From assembly GCA_031763025.1 (NCBI GenBank), contig JASSKH010000022.1, positions 12,243,581 through 12,307,580 of the forward strand: 64,000 nucleotides of DNA, written 5' to 3'. Positions 13,886-25,838 of the stretch are shown piece after piece. A model generated the notes under the pieces. That model saw only the letters and a list, made by a program, of their open reading frames with translations, did no database searches and was not told where the DNA came from. The position numbers and the translations under genes were made by a program. The stretch comes from Macrocystis pyrifera (Eukaryota > Sar > Phaeophyceae > Laminariales > Laminariaceae). The first letter of the stretch is position 1; the number at the start of each line of letters is the position of its first letter.

Positions 13886-15407
13886 GGCTGCTGCGGCTGC
13901 TGCTGCTGCTGCTGCTGCTTGTGCTGCTTGTGCTGCTGCCTCGCTTGTCACAGCGACACGGCGCGGCTGTGGACCGCTCTAACAGCGGCGGCCGTGGGAC
14001 CCGACGCCGTAGCCTCTCTCGCCGCGGCGGTGCCCGACCACGCCTACTTCCCACTGTACGGCCCGGACTTCCGCATGGCGACAAAGAAAAAGACGCTTCG
14101 GGACAAAAACGACGACGACTTTCTTCGCAGGTAGGAGGCATAGGTGGACGGGGGGGGAGGGGTGTACTCGATAGGAGAGATGTACTCGATCTCATGCATG
14201 GCCGTAGTCGTATGACCATAGACCCTTGCATCCCTACAATGCCGGGACAGAGCATGTCAGGTTTTCACCGACCAGGCAGACATTGCTTGCACCAAGCGCG
14301 AAGCGCCGTGAGGTGTCCGGCGAGTCGCATGAAGGGCGAGCTGCATCCTACTAAGAACCGCTTGTGAGGCGGAATTTCTCGCATACGGATGACAGCATCA
14401 ATGAATTGGTTTAATTTCTGATGTGGCCACTTCCAGAGACAGCAATGGGGTTACTATGGAACTGCCTTGTGGGTGCCTCACCGTATACACACTACGTGAT
14501 ACGATCATCCCCCTTGTGCGGAGTGAATGAAGGTTCTCCCCGCACGAAAATGATCCAACTTTACCGCCAGCCGTGGTAACCGCCAAAAAAAAAAAAAAAA
14601 AAAAAAAAACGTACCCTGGCTGTCTAGCTCACGCAGTGAGGGGCGTATTTTACAGCGTCGTCGCCAACCGACGCCAACCCAACCTAAATATACCAGGTAT
14701 ATAATGTAGGGGTGGGGTGGGGGGGGGTAGGCGAGGGGGAAGGGGAGGGAGGGGAGGGAGGGAGGGGGTAGAAGGTTAGGAAGCATGCACGCTGGGGTGG
14801 GGGTTGGGAGAATGAAGGGGGGCGTTAGAGAGGTTGGCAGGCAGGCATATGGGGTAGGGGCGTGGGGAGGGGAATTGGGGAGAGCGAGGGGGAGGGGGAG
14901 GGGCTGAAGAGGTTTGGAAACATACGTTGGGGCGGGGGGGTCAGAGAGCGCAGGAAAGCATCGGGGCGGGTATCGAGAAAGAGAGCGGAAGAGAATGGGG
15001 GAACCAAAGAGTGGTTATGAAGGGAGAAGGGCGATCACTGGCGTGTACCAGGTACGAACCTGGATCGTTTTTTTTTTTTTGCCTTGGGGGGGGGGGCGTT
15101 GGGCGTTGGCTGCACGCTGCCGCTTGCAGCGGGGGGGGGGAGGGGGTAGGGGGGGGGTAGGGTGTCTCGAGAACTCTTCTCACCCGTATGGTTGTGCTTC
15201 CCTCCTCCCCGTATTGTCTTGACCGCCTCCCTATAGTACCCCCCACTCACTGCTGTGCTATCTCGTCGTTTCGCTGTCCTGTCCTGTCCTCTCCTGTGCA
15301 GGCTGTGCGAGTTTGCCGCGCAAGCGGGTCGAAAGGTCAGGCGCGCTCGGGAAGCTCGCTACAGGTCAGGGTATCGGGCGTTCACCGATTCAGGAGGATC
15401 ATGGTGA
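3787..15407 (+). CDS. HDAC: Class I histone deacetylase (HDAC8-like), ten exons
   Basis: Zn-dependent lysine deacetylase acting on histones in the nucleus. Exons read from sequence: ?-4364, 4899-5061, 5667-5732, 6329-6441, 9004-9113, 10123-10172, 12076-12193, 12794-13018, 13954-14130, 15302-15407 (stop TGA). Family landmarks in order: SLMHSPRYQRL at the domain start, [31 protein letters not shown] (catalytic His pair), IDIDVHHGDG (zinc Asp and His; the Asp codon is split by an intron), [16 protein letters not shown] (zinc Asp), GGGGY (catalytic Tyr), YGPDF. All GT-AG phases agree except between exons 8 and 9, where one base is missing. The N-terminus before 4320 is a long Glu/Gly/Ser-rich extension. 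ATG 3787 is the first in-frame Met after stops near 3570, but 3866, 4283 or an upstream exon are possible. Introns hold MITEs, oligo-G runs and repeats. Family assignment is sure; start and exon 8/9 junction are not. Confidence 0.9.
4424..4460 (+). repeat. G run in HDAC intron 1
   Basis: About 37 uninterrupted G, shortly after the donor at 4365. Followed further on by C/T-rich sequence up to the acceptor at 4898. Confidence 0.85.
5845..5925 (+). repeat. Short copy of the poly-C-tailed repeat family
   Basis: GTCGCTTGCCTTAGTGATTT, GACCATTGACCACACATCCC, TTTCGAGACGGAGC, preceded by a G-rich tract. HDAC intron 3. Confidence 0.7.
7145..7375 (+). repeat. GAAA/GAAAAG polypurine tract
   Basis: Repeated AAAGAAAG and AAAAG units, nearly pure purine for 230 bp, in HDAC intron 4. 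The Lys-rich frame through it is a by-product. Confidence 0.9.
7479..7595 (-). mobile_element. TIR MITE family A, copy 1
   Basis: Ends TATTACGGGGGTCCATAG and its inverse. The AT-rich interior is in the reverse orientation (TGGTCC at the right). It lies in HDAC intron 4 and is slightly longer than other copies. Confidence 0.85.
7949..8709. mobile_element. TIR element ~760 bp without coding capacity
   Basis: Left end near TGTGCGGTTCGATTTCGAGC (7970) and right end the inverse near GAACCGCATAGGAAACGGCC (8690); about 50 bp of imperfect inverted repeat. Lies inside HDAC intron 4. No recognisable transposase. Confidence 0.6.
9712..9890 (+). repeat. Dispersed repeat with AGATCCTGCACA core, copy 1
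   Basis: CATGTTTCCGGAGTTGAATC, ACACAGATCCTGCACAGC, GACGGTGGGTTATG. Related to 11150-11310 and 41420-41605. Copy 1 has about 20 extra bases holding a TACCAGGTA. Confidence 0.6.
10198..10480 (+). repeat. 73-base G run plus three short copies of the same family
   Basis: G run 10198-10270, then TACTCATTTGTTGCTTGCC ... ACGCATCCCTTTCGGGACGG (to 10362), then two short units with CATGCATGGCTGTAGTCATA and CCTGGCCGTAGTCGTATGA, each next to further G runs. In HDAC intron 6. Confidence 0.75.
11150..11310 (+). repeat. Dispersed repeat with AGATCCTGCACA core, copy 2
   Basis: GGTTTCCTGAGTTGGGATCT, ACACAGATCCTGCACAAAC, AACGGCGGGTTAGGATC. Confidence 0.6.
11610..11894 (-). repeat. Poly-C-tailed repeat family, long copy with 66-base C run
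   Basis: Matches the inverse of 12405-12612: GCAGCTCACCCTTCATGC, GTGCAAGCAACGTC, GACGTGCTCCGTCCCGGC, TGCATGACATGAGTA, then C run 11829-11894. In HDAC intron 6. Confidence 0.8.
12380..12612 (+). repeat. Poly-C-tailed repeat family, long copy (G run first)
   Basis: G run, TGTACTCGATAGGAGAGATG, GCATGGCCGTAGTCGTATGA, CCATAGACCCTCGCATCCC, GGGACGGAGCACG, CCAGGCAGACATTGC, ending CTACTAAGAACCGCTT. A partial copy (12310-12375) sits directly before it. Confidence 0.85.
13520..13940 (+). repeat. TGC trinucleotide repeat in HDAC intron 8
   Basis: Impure then pure CTG/TGC units, longest near 13822-13882. It forms the pyrimidine-containing run before the acceptor at 13953. Confidence 0.9.
14145..14372 (+). 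repeat. Poly-C-tailed repeat family, long copy
   Basis: Nearly the same as 12380-12612, also with an oligo-G stretch before TGTACTCGATAGGAGAG. In the last HDAC intron, 15 bp after exon 9. Confidence 0.88.
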
Positions 15408-15419
15408 AATAAGGGCTGT

Positions 15420-15670
15420 CGCTGGCGGGCTTGATTGGTTTGGTTGGAGTTGATTGGCTGGCTGGGTCGGTTGGTTTATTTGATTGGCTCGCGGGCTCGG
15501 TTGGGTTGATTTGATCGACTGGCAGGCTCGATTGGTCTGAGTTGATTGACTGACCGGACTAGGTCGTTTTATTTGATTGGCTGTCCGGATTCAGTTGATT
15601 TGATTGGCTGGCGGATATCGATGTATGTCATCGGCTAGCGGGATTGGTTAGTTTGACTTGATTGGCGGGC
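15420..15670 (+). repeat. Degenerate minisatellite, TTGATTGGCTGGC type
   Basis: Many irregular copies of GATTGGCTGGCGGGCTCGG with TTGATTTGATTG spacers, starting just after the HDAC stop. Confidence 0.7.
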
Positions 15671-16153
15671 TTGCTGGCTGACTGGTGCTCTGTTTTTTTT
15701 TTATGTGCGGGATCGTCAATTGGCTCGGTTTATCGGCCAGCGAGCGGCTTGGTTGGTCGACCGGTTTGTGTGGGTTTCATGGAATTTGAGTTGGCCTGTT
15801 CGGTTGTTCATCTTTTATTTTTTGGATTTGATGTTGGTTCGCTGTTGTTTTTTTTGTTGTTGTTCCTCTGCCGGACGCCTGCAGTGCTTTCTCGGATTTT
15901 CATTTTTATTTCATTTTTATGTATTTGCTGGGTGGGAATCGTTTTCTGTGGATACCACGGCATGTAGATTTCGACGGTTCCATCACTCTGATGTATCTGC
16001 TGGTGAAACGATCGGGAATGCTGGGACTGACATAGATTGGTGCATCTGTTTTCTGTCGGGGCGGCCTCAGGGCTATGATACCTCAAAACTGTCCCCTTTC
16101 GTTCCCGACTGGTTGATTGATTAGTGGACTGATTGGTCGGATGGTTGGTTAGG

Positions 16154-16186
<33 letters not shown>

Positions 16187-16324
16187 CGTTCAATGATTTA
16201 GATTGGAGTCGGGCTGCCGCCGCCATTGGTGTTTGGTCGTTCTTGTTTTGTGTGGGAGGTAAGGCCTCGGTCGTATCGTGTGTAGTATGTTTCTGGATCG
16301 GCACCCGCGTGTGGACGGACGGAA

Positions 16325-16690
16325 CGGTACATGTCTCGGCTGTAACCGTCAGGCTGAAACTGCCGGGCTGTAACCGTCAGAGGCCGAAACCACCTGACCG
16401 GACCGAAACCGTCGGAGTGAAGACCGTCAAAGCAGGCAGAGGTCGAAAACGGTCGGACCGACACCGTCAGGATGAAACCGTCGGACCGAAACCCTCAGGA
16501 CGAAACCACTGTAACCGAAATCGTCAGAGGCCGAAACCGTCGGACCGGAATCGTAACCGGCCGAAACCGCCGTACCGCAACCGCGAGACGCCGACATCGT
16601 CCAAGAGGCCGAAACCGTCGGAACAAAAAGTTCGGAATGAAACCGTGCGGTCGAAACTGCCGTTAGGATGCTGAAACCGTCAGTGGGTAT
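16325..16690 (+). repeat. Minisatellite, CCGAAACCGTCGGA type
   Basis: About 20 copies of a 12-16 bp unit around GAAACCGTCRGACC. Confidence 0.8.
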
Positions 16691-16785
16691 TTTTGTTTTG
16701 GGCTATTTGTTCGTCGTTAGAATCGTCGACTATTTTGCCTAGGTCATGTAGCCTGCATGTAGGCGACGGCCTTTAGAGAAAGTTT

Positions 16786-16925
16786 GTCGGTTGACGGTCC
16801 ATCCTTGACCCGCCGAAGTATTTTTATACTCAGAATAGGAAGTTTTAGTGTGGAGAGTTCGTTGACGGCTTGACGGCTGTCTGTCCGCCAAGGGGCGAGA
16901 GTGCCGTCAACCGACCTATACCTTG
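16786..16925. repeat. ~135-bp TIR element with GGTTGACGG ends, copy 1
   Basis: GTCGGTTGACGGTCC at the left and GCCGTCAACCGACC at the right; the interior GTTTTAGTGTGGAGAGTTCG is shared with 27536-27665. Confidence 0.55.
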
Positions 16926-17829
16926 CACTAGAGGGCCGGTGGCGTATGTTCGCGGCGGGGGGTTTGTGGTCGTTTTGGTACTTTTTGTGCGTCGTTGAAA
17001 CGTGTGGTGTGGTGATGCTTTGCGAGTGTTGGGATCATTTTGTGGGTTTCTTGCTTTCGTGGGTGTTGGAACGTGCTGTGGGTGTCTTACGAGGGATGGG
17101 GAATGGTGTGGATGTGTTGGATGTTGTTGGAGAAGATGGTATGGGATGGGACGGAATTAACATGGGACGGGACGAGATGCGGCCGGGATGAGACGTAACT
17201 GTACAGCTGTTGTGCGCGGTATTACGGTACGGCGCCAGCCGTCGTGAGCCCTCGATTCCAGGTTGCGATACGTGCTATCTGTTGCAATGAATTTCTTACT
17301 CTTACGTTAGGGTAGCTCTTGTGGGGTCTTTTTTACGTTTGGTGCTGTTCGTGTGAAACTAAATCCGTCCGGTTTTTGTTTTCGTTCATTTTATCATTTT
17401 TTCGTCGTCGCTGTTGTTTTTCCCGGTGCAAGTTAAAATAGAGCCAACGCGATTTGTGGAGCCCGTGGTGAATGCGAGGCAGGATTGCCACCTTGCCACG
17501 ACTCACGTTTGGTAAATGGGTGCTATGCTCTGCTCGGGCCAAGGGAGTAAAGAGCGACAAGGATAAAACTGCCCGGCGCAGTGATGGTGTTGGTGGTGCT
17601 GGTGGTGCCTCTCCTGCGGGTGCTGCGCGTTTTTTTTGCCCGGGTTTCGTCGCGAGCCTGCTCTTTTTTTGTTTCGGTCAACGATGCTGCTGCTTTTTAT
17701 CTGTTTCGAACTTTAGTGCTACTCGTACCTACTGCTTGCTGATGCGCGACGACGACGGTTCGGCCGCCTTGAAAATGGCTGTCATAGGCTGAACTGGGTA
17801 TAAATACATACTCACGCTCTTTGTTCGTC

Positions 17830-18810
17830 TGTTGTCGCCGCAATGTGGTCGTTGGTGTTGGCGTTTCAGATGTGCGGGACAACCGAACTGGAACGTTTTT
17901 CGTCGGATATCGCCGCGATGTGGTCCTTGTTGTTGGCGTTTAATATTTGCGGGATAAAACGAGTGGGAACATTTATCGTTGGTTTTAGCCGTGTCGCCGC
18001 GATGTGGTCGCTGTTGTTGGCGTTTCAGATTTTGCGGGAGAACGGAGCGTGACTGCGCACTTTTTTCGTAGGTGTGTCGCGTCGATGTGGTCGGTGTTGT
18101 TGACGTTTCAGATTTGCGGGAGAAACCGAGCGGGAACCTTTCGGTCGGGTGCCAACACGTTTTTGTTGTTGTTGGCGTTTAAGCTTTGCGGAAGTTGTTC
18201 GTTGGGTATCGTCGCTATTTATTTTTGGCGAATCGTATTCTGCGGAACTTTTATCGAGTATCGCCGCAATTAATAGTTGTTCACGTTTCAGCCTTGCGGG
18301 AGAATCGGGCTGGAATGCTTCGTCGGGTATCGCCGCAATTATTTGTTGTTGGCGTTCGGCTCTGCGGCAGCACCGAGCGGGAACATTTTCGTCAGGTGCC
18401 GCTGCAATCACTTGTTGTTGGCGTTTCAAATTTGCGTCACAGAACCGAACGGGAATATTTTCGTCGAGTGTCCCCCGGATTTTTTTTGTGTGTTTGCTAT
18501 GTGCGGGGGAACTGAGCAGGAACATTTTAGTACAATAGTCTCGCCGCAATTATCCATTGTTGGCGTTACAGATTTGCGGAAGAACCGATCGTGAATACGT
18601 TAATTTAAACTTTCTTCGTCGGGCATCACGGGGATGATGTGGTCGTTGTTGACGTTTCTGATTTGCGGGGGAACCGAGCGGGGACACTTTGGCCTGGTCT
18701 GTCGCCGCAATTATTCGTTGTTGGCGTTTAAAGATTGCACGAGAACCGACGAGCGGGGTGTCGTTTTTCGTGGGGGATGTATTGCCGCAATTTTTTATTT
18801 GTAGGTGGTG
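17830..18810 (+). repeat. Tandem array of ~70-85-bp units
   Basis: About 13 diverged copies of CGCCGCAATGTGGTCGTTG, TTGGCGTTTCAGATTTGCGG, GARAACCGAGCGGGAACATT, TTCGTCGGGTATCGCC. Short frames through it shift from unit to unit, so it is not coding. Confidence 0.85.
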
Positions 18811-18947
18811 TTTCCAGCATTTTTTGCGGGTAGAAGCTGTTGGGGCCATACTAATATTTCAGGGGCTCCTAGAAAATCAGAACCCGCTATAGACCCAAAA
18901 GCCGTGTATCCTCTTATGTCTACACACCACATTTGGTTCAGATTAAT

Positions 18948-19055
18948 GTCACGGGGGACCATAGTGAATCAGGACCCATCATATACACAAAAACCTATAC
19001 ATTCCAGTATTTTTACTAAGCATATTGGGTCCTGATTGCTATGTTCCCCGGAATG
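18948..19055 (-). mobile_element. TIR MITE family A, copy 2 (diverged)
   Basis: ACGGGGGACCATAG at the left and GTTCCCCGGA at the right; the interior contains ACACAAAAACCTATA and ATTTTTACTAA as in other copies. The most decayed copy. Confidence 0.7.
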
Positions 19056-20263
19056 GGAGACCAGTCTTTTTGGGCGCGTCAGGGCCTCTTTTAGCCTTAT
19101 TAAAATGGGTTTAGTACACTATGGGGGGCATTTTTTTCAAGGGGTCACACCGCGGTTTGCTGTAATGTCATTTTTTGGTTCGGGGCCGTTGACTATGGTG
19201 ATCGTGGCCTGAACGCGATGTGTTGCCTTCCTGCGATAGGAGATTGCTGGGGGCGGGCGGTCTCTCTCTCGCTTTCTCTCATGCTCTCTCTCGCGAGCTA
19301 GGTCGGTCTCCATTTTGTCTTTCTCTTACGAATATTGATGTTGGCACGGTGTGGTGTGGTGTGGCGTGGTGGGGCGATGCGGCCACGCACCCTCCCTGCC
19401 GCGTGTCAGGAGCAGCGTTATAGCGAGAGGGTAGGCGAAAGGCGGCCAACCGTCGGGAGAGGCAAGAAGGATTGCAATGCGTGCGCGCGTGTTGTGCTTC
19501 TTTCTGACTTGCCTGCGATAGGTTTGGAGGGAAGAGAGATGAGGCGGGGCGGGGGGATGCGGAGAGGGAGGGGGGCGGTGTTAGGGTATCACTCACGGCA
19601 ATTTGTTACTCGAGGCGAAGTATGATGGAGAAAGATACAGAGCACTTCAACATGAATTTATGCGCTCGTATAATATTAATACAAAAAGTACGTTACGCGA
19701 CACCTGGCGCCACTCAACACCCCTTTGGGGGCCGCGATATAGCGACCGAACACATGACACACCATCTACGTGAGCGCGAGGTAATGCAAGTGCGATGACT
19801 CCGTGCAAATTGTCGCATTATTATGCGGATCGCCCGCAATCAAAATAGCGCCAATTTCTATACACGGTCCAGGGTCACATCAAGAGAATACAAGGATGTG
19901 TCATTACGAGAAGTCAACGGTTGTATCTACCTATCTATCTTGTGTACGTACTGCAGATAATATCTACCGAGGCTGTCTACGTAGCTACGACATCATGTGT
20001 ATTTATTTGTTGCTACTTCGTCGTTGAGGGTGAGCGGCTGACGAACCACCGTGGTGGTAAGTGTTCGCGCAACCGATCTCATGAACGATGCCAGGTACCA
20101 GGTATCATACTGACTTGTTTTCGCTGACGGGGAGGGGTGGACGATTGACGATGTGGATATGCATGCGATACATCAACCGCGTTGAGAAGAAGTGAACGTC
20201 GTATTCGCACACAATGTCATGCTTCTTGTGCGTTTAACAATCAACAACGAATGTCTGTATTAC

Positions 20264-20586
20264 TTTTTTTTTTCTCCATCACTTTTACTTTCCAGCCCAC
20301 TCGTAGGAGGTTTTACCCTCGACGATCTTCTGGGCAAGCCGTGGTCACAGGTGTAGTCCCTTCTCCCCCCCGGTACGTGCCTTTATTTTTTGTCGCGCAT
20401 AGGGTTCAGCATTCCCACACTGCTCGTCGATTTTCATCGAATGTAGCCAACTCACGCTTTCGCGCTTTCCGCTTATCAATTTTTTATGCAAGAAAAAGTC
20501 CCTATGAGCATGCACTCGGTGAGACTTGAACCCACGAAATTGATCTTGACAGGCACGCGGACCACCTACCAAGCCACCGGAGACGC
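20264..20586 (-). mobile_element. tRNA-headed SINE, copy 1
   Basis: Reverse-strand copy of the 62545 element: T run 20264-20273 (its A tail), body, box B complement GACTTGAACC (20523-20532) and box A complement CCTACCAAGCCA (20565-20576). The copies agree base for base over most of the ~320 bp with scattered changes. Confidence 0.85.
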
Positions 20587-22158
20587 CGGCTCCAACCCAG
20601 GAAACATGCGCTATATCATGCGGATTGTGAGGGGTCCCACCCGGCGACATGAGTTAAACCATACTGGTACAACAGCATTGGGAAATGTCGTACAGTAAGA
20701 TGGGTGCCTAGTATTTCAGGAATGTTTGTTTCGCGTCATCGCTCATCATACCTTCACCTTGTGCGTCCACCTGTCATCATTGGCCAAAATATATCCGGCT
20801 AATCGTACTTGTTTCGTTGTCGAGCGTGCCAAACTCAATCTCATCGGAAAGGATGCTATACAGTCTCAACGACAAGAGAAGCAGGAGAATCGGGTGTTTG
20901 TGTTTTTTTTCCTACACTACGCGAGCAGCGCAAGTAAATCCGCAGCTACAATAGCTAGATCGTTGTCACCCGCGTGCCTGGCGCATCGCGTGTTTCTGCG
21001 TGTGTGTGTGTGTGTGCTCCGCGTCTGTGGCTCTTGTTTACTTACGTTGAACGGTCGTGCTGTGTGTTGTGTGTATAGAATATAGGCAGGCATGCAGGCA
21101 CGCGCGACATGCATGCGCGAAGTCAGGCCTGGAGTGACACTCGAGGGCACAGACCGACCGACCGACCGACAGACACTTACACAGACGAATACGCAGACAG
21201 GCAGCATACAGAGAGAGGACGGCTGCAGTAAACTGTTGATTTTTTTTTTTTCTTCCTTTCTTAAATTCGGGAACCACGTTGCCCGATCGACTCGTAGCTT
21301 CCCGCCGATGGAGATGCACCGTTCGAATCATAGCGCGCCCGAAAGGCCACCTCCTATCCTTTTGTTCGCTTCGTTCCTCAGCTGTCGGTTGTTACCCCGC
21401 GACACCCTCCGTTCTCGATCCGCGCCCCAAGCCTAAAATGGCGATAAAACGTCACCACCACGAAGGAGACTCCTATTGCCACCCCCACCACCACCACCCG
21501 CTACCACCACCGTCGCCGCCACAACATACCTTCTACAAAGACAAGACAGCTGTAGGCGTGTAGGTATTGCTTGATTTCCTGTGGTTTCTGGGGTGAATGA
21601 AGCTGTAGCCGCGTGACGAGCACCTACAACGAAACATGATACCAGCAGCAGACCGCGGTTTGACCCCCTTGACTGACACCCGCGCTCTACACTAAAACTG
21701 ATACATTGAGGTGAAAAAAACAGGCATTGACGCAAAAAAAAAGACCGGTCTCCTAATCGTACTATTAATAACAAGGACTGTTGACGGGTCGGGTCAAAGC
21801 TCCAGAGTCGGGGTCGGATCGGGTCACCTAGCCCGACCGATCCGACCCGACTCGACTGGTGAGATTTCAAATACTCCCTGACCCGACCCGAACCGACCCA
21901 TTAGGTTTTGGCCCCTGACCCGTGAACAGCCCTAGCCCTGCTGATAATAGCGTATTTGCCAATCAGGCGGCACCTCAAGAGGGAACAACGAATGACAGCG
22001 CGGCGGCATCAACAACGGAGACCCCTACCCACCCCACCCCACCCCACCCCCTTCCATTTCCCGCTCGGCTCCGGCATGTTGTTGACGCCGTCCCTCCTCC
22101 CCTCCGTCCGCTCTTTCGGCCGCCTGGTCTCGACAGTTCTTTTCTTCGCTCGCTCTTT

Positions 22159-25100
22159 TCAGTGCAAGGACCAGTCAATATCGTCGGAGAGAATCCATTC
22201 TCCCGCCACGCCGTTAGCAGCTACCGCCACCCCACCATCACCACCACCACCACCACCTTCGTTGCTCCCCCCTTCCCCTCCCTCTTTGGATTTGGCTTCT
22301 TCCTCTTCCTCTTCGTCATCGTCGTCGTCTAAGTCCGCCATGAGATCGGCATTGGTGGGTGCCGCCGCCACCGCTGCCGCTGCCGCGTCCCCTGCAGCCT
22401 TGCCCGAGGCACCGCCTCTGCCGGTGTTGGAAGCGTCGCCGCCGGCAGGCGCCTATTAGAGCAAAAAAATGCGGCGGCGGGGGAGAAAACAAAATAAAGC
22501 GAACGAAAGTTATGTACGAACCCACGAACAACAACGAAGAAGCAAGAAAACAGAAACGTCCGTAAACAGAAACGTCGGTGGAGAGTTGAGAAAAACAAAA
22601 CCGTCACCCTAAGAGAACGGTTGCTCGTAGGTACAGGAGCAGAACAGACCGGGCTCATCCTCCTCCTACCGCTAAGAGTCTACTGTTACGGGGGGCCATA
22701 GTAAATAGGACCTGCGGTACAGACAAAAACCTATATATTTCCCTATTTTTACTGACAATATTTGGTCCTGTTAACTATGGTCCCCCGTAATAGGACAGCT
22801 ATTAACTGCTACCTGGGACTACTGCTGCACCACCGCTGCTACTCATACTACTGCTCTTACTACTATTACTACTACTACCTCTACTACTACTACTACTGCC
22901 ACTACTACTACTACTACCTCTACTACTACCACTACTACTGCCACTACTACTACTACTACTACTACTACCACTACTACTACTACTACTACTACCACTACTA
23001 CTGCTACCACTACGACGACTGCTGCTAGTCCTACTGCTACTATTTCGGGGGGCCATAGTAAATAGGACCAAATATTGCTAGCAAAAACAGGTAAATATAT
23101 AGGTTTTAGTGTGTATCGTAGGTCCTATTTACTATGGTCCCCCGTAATACCACTACTATTAACAGTGTGATTGAACACACCCCCACCTCTCCGGCCGAGG
23201 TAGGAACTCGCCGCATCATGACCGCCTGGTCACCATCGAAGTAGCCCTGTAGCAGCACGGGATGGCGGGGCGGGGGGGGGGGGGGGGGGGGGGCGTCATC
23301 GGGCCGCAAACGCAAGATCGTCGGTGGTAATTGGTCCATGGTTGATGGTAAAATGGTCGATAGAGAACGGTCATTTGGTTTTGATGCAACAAAATCGTGT
23401 TTTAAACGGTCATTGGACTATCGTTAATGGTGAATGGTTGACTGTCAGCGGTGGGTGGCGAACGGTCGATGGGGCAAAGCAAATGGCCAAAAATCATGGT
23501 CAACAGTTGGAGGTGATTGGTGGATGTTATTCAACATGGTTGATGGACGGTGGTCGAAGGTAAATGGTGAATGGGGGCAGAATCAATGCTTAATGGTCAT
23601 TGGTCGATAGATAATGGCAAAAAAAAAAGTTGATATTGACTGGTGGATGGTCGACGGGGCAAAGTCATTGTTCGATGGTCATCGGTCGAAATTTGGAGGG
23701 GGGGGAGGGGTCTGTGGGATGGGAGAGGGAGTGTACTCATGTCATGCATGGCCGTAGTCGTTAGCCATAGACCCTCGCATCCCTGCAATGCTGGGACGGA
23801 GTCGGTCGGGTTTTCACGTTTTCACCGACCAGGCAGACATTGCTTGCACCAAAGTGGGGGAGGTTACTCGCCTGCTGTGCCCACCCTCGCATCTGGGAAA
23901 CCCCGTAGGGCCCGTGTACGTTTCCGTCCTTCCCCCTGTACTCGAAGTACGCGCTGTCCTCTCCCGCCCCCGCCCCCCCCCCGCTTCCAAAGCTGGAGAC
24001 TGCTGCATCTGCATCTGCATCCACCTCTGCTGTTGTATTTGCTGCATCTGCTGCTGGCCCCCATCGCCCCCCCAAAGTATGCTCCTGCAGGACAAGCGCG
24101 TCGTACAGGCGGAGACAAAAAATGGGACTATCAATACAAAAGTCTGCAAAAAAAGGTTAAAAATATCACTTTCAACGCAAAAAAAAGGGAATACTCACGG
24201 AGGGGTCTACGAGTATTGAGAGCCTTGTATTCAATAATACACCACCAGATAATACCACTGTGACCGCAAAAATAGTACCAGGTACCCGTTTTGACTTTGA
24301 TGCGGACATCAAAACGGGTATATATTATTCCTAGGCAGAGCGGTACCGGTTGTTCAGCACTGCCACGTACTTATGTACTAACGCAAATGGATTAGTGGAC
24401 GTGAAGTTGTAGAGATGAGACAATAGGCACAGCGACTGATCGCGAGGGAACCGCCTGAGAGCGAAAGTGAGCCAGAGAGGCATAGGCGAAAAACACAAAA
24501 ACGCCGGGAAAGCTCGAAACCTGGGGGGACATCCAGACACCGTAACTAACCAAGCCGTGACACTACCTCGGTGGATGAGAAGCATGTATCGAAACACGCC
24601 GAGCAAAAAACACACACACACACACAAATCAGTGCTGAAAAATCCCGCAAATGCAGAAAGCTATCGATCGCTGTCAAAGCAAATTTGTGCCAGCTGCCGC
24701 CACGCCCCCTTCCCCCCGCGGGCTACCCCCGCCACCCTCTCCCCACCCCTCTCCCCCACCACTAGCTCCGTCTCCTTCTCCCTCCCTCCGCCCAACTATC
24801 ACCAAAGAACCTGCTCCCTCCCCCCCTCTCCCGGAACCCCCCCCCCTCTCCCAGAATAGCCCCCCCCCCCCCCATCGCTAACCCCGTCTCCCCCACCCCA
24901 CCCCCGCCCGCTAATTTCTCACCAGAGGACGACGCCCGAGCCGCCGCCGCCTCCGCCGCCTCCTCGAAATCCTCTCGCGTTTGCTGGTACACGTCATGCT
25001 GCCCCGCTTGAAGCAGGCCGTCCGCGAGGTCCGTCAAGCGCTCGAAGTTCCCGCGCCGCTTCTTCTCCTCGGCCTCTATCTTCCCCGCCTTCACCTCTGC

Positions 25101-25801
25101 TACTGCCGCCTCTTGCTCAGACGGACTCGCCTCGCCCCCGCCCCCGCCTCCCCCGGAGCCATTGCCGTTACCGACGACATCATCGGTGGCGTCACCGCTT
25201 TTTTCGGTACCATCTCCTGTTGCGCCGACGATTGCGCCGCCTCTGCTTGGAGTTTTTGCTACCAGCTCCCCTCCTACCCCCACGCCTAACGCCGCAGCGG
25301 CGTTCCTTTTTTTCGAGCCGCTGTGGCCGGGGAGGGAGGGAGGGAGGGAGGGAGGGGACGGGCAGGGACGGGAGTCGATCAGCGGCGGGGACAACAGCCG
25401 CCGGTGGTGCAACTGCGGCTAGCGCGGCAGTTGGGATAACGCGGTTGAGGTTCTACAACCTTTTTGCTCCCGATCGGCTAAAGCGCGAAAAAACGTGCGT
25501 TCCTCCTCCTGCTCCTCCTCCTCCTCTCCCTCCGCTGGCGGCGAAGTGCTGGCTACCCGCTACCGCTACTAATGCATGTTGACGGTAACTACCCGCGCCT
25601 TATAGAACGCGATCGGCCGCAGTACCCGCTGGCGAGCGGGGGGAGAGGGGGGAGATATCTAATCATAGAGAGAGGGAGACGGAGAGAGAAAGAGGGAGGG
25701 AAAAGAGAGCGACAAAAGAGAGACAATGGGAAACGAAAGATGAACACACAAAAAATCGCCCAGATCGCCTGGAAACGTACCCTGTCAGTCGCCCCCGTGG
25801 C

Positions 25802-25838
<37 letters not shown>

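Larger units (their letters stand above)
18850..22158. other. No gene seen; MITE, SINE and simple repeats
   Basis: Apart from the MITE at 18948 and the SINE at 20264, it holds TG and CGAC short repeats (21000-21030, 21150-21170) and GGGTC/GACCC repeats (21785-21905), the latter also seen at 38570-38700. The part next to 22159 is probably 3' untranslated region of the CD2BP2-like gene. Confidence 0.5.

Noticed and set aside
13379..14367. Leu/Cys-rich frames
   Set aside because: TGC repeat of HDAC intron 8; only 13954-14130 is coding, in a different frame.
20486..20698. Similar 70-98 codon frames near 20486 and 62349
   Set aside because: They are the two SINE copies read through; the shared peptide comes from the repeat.
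22762..23028. Poly-Tyr frame
   Set aside because: Translation of a TAC microsatellite between two MITEs.
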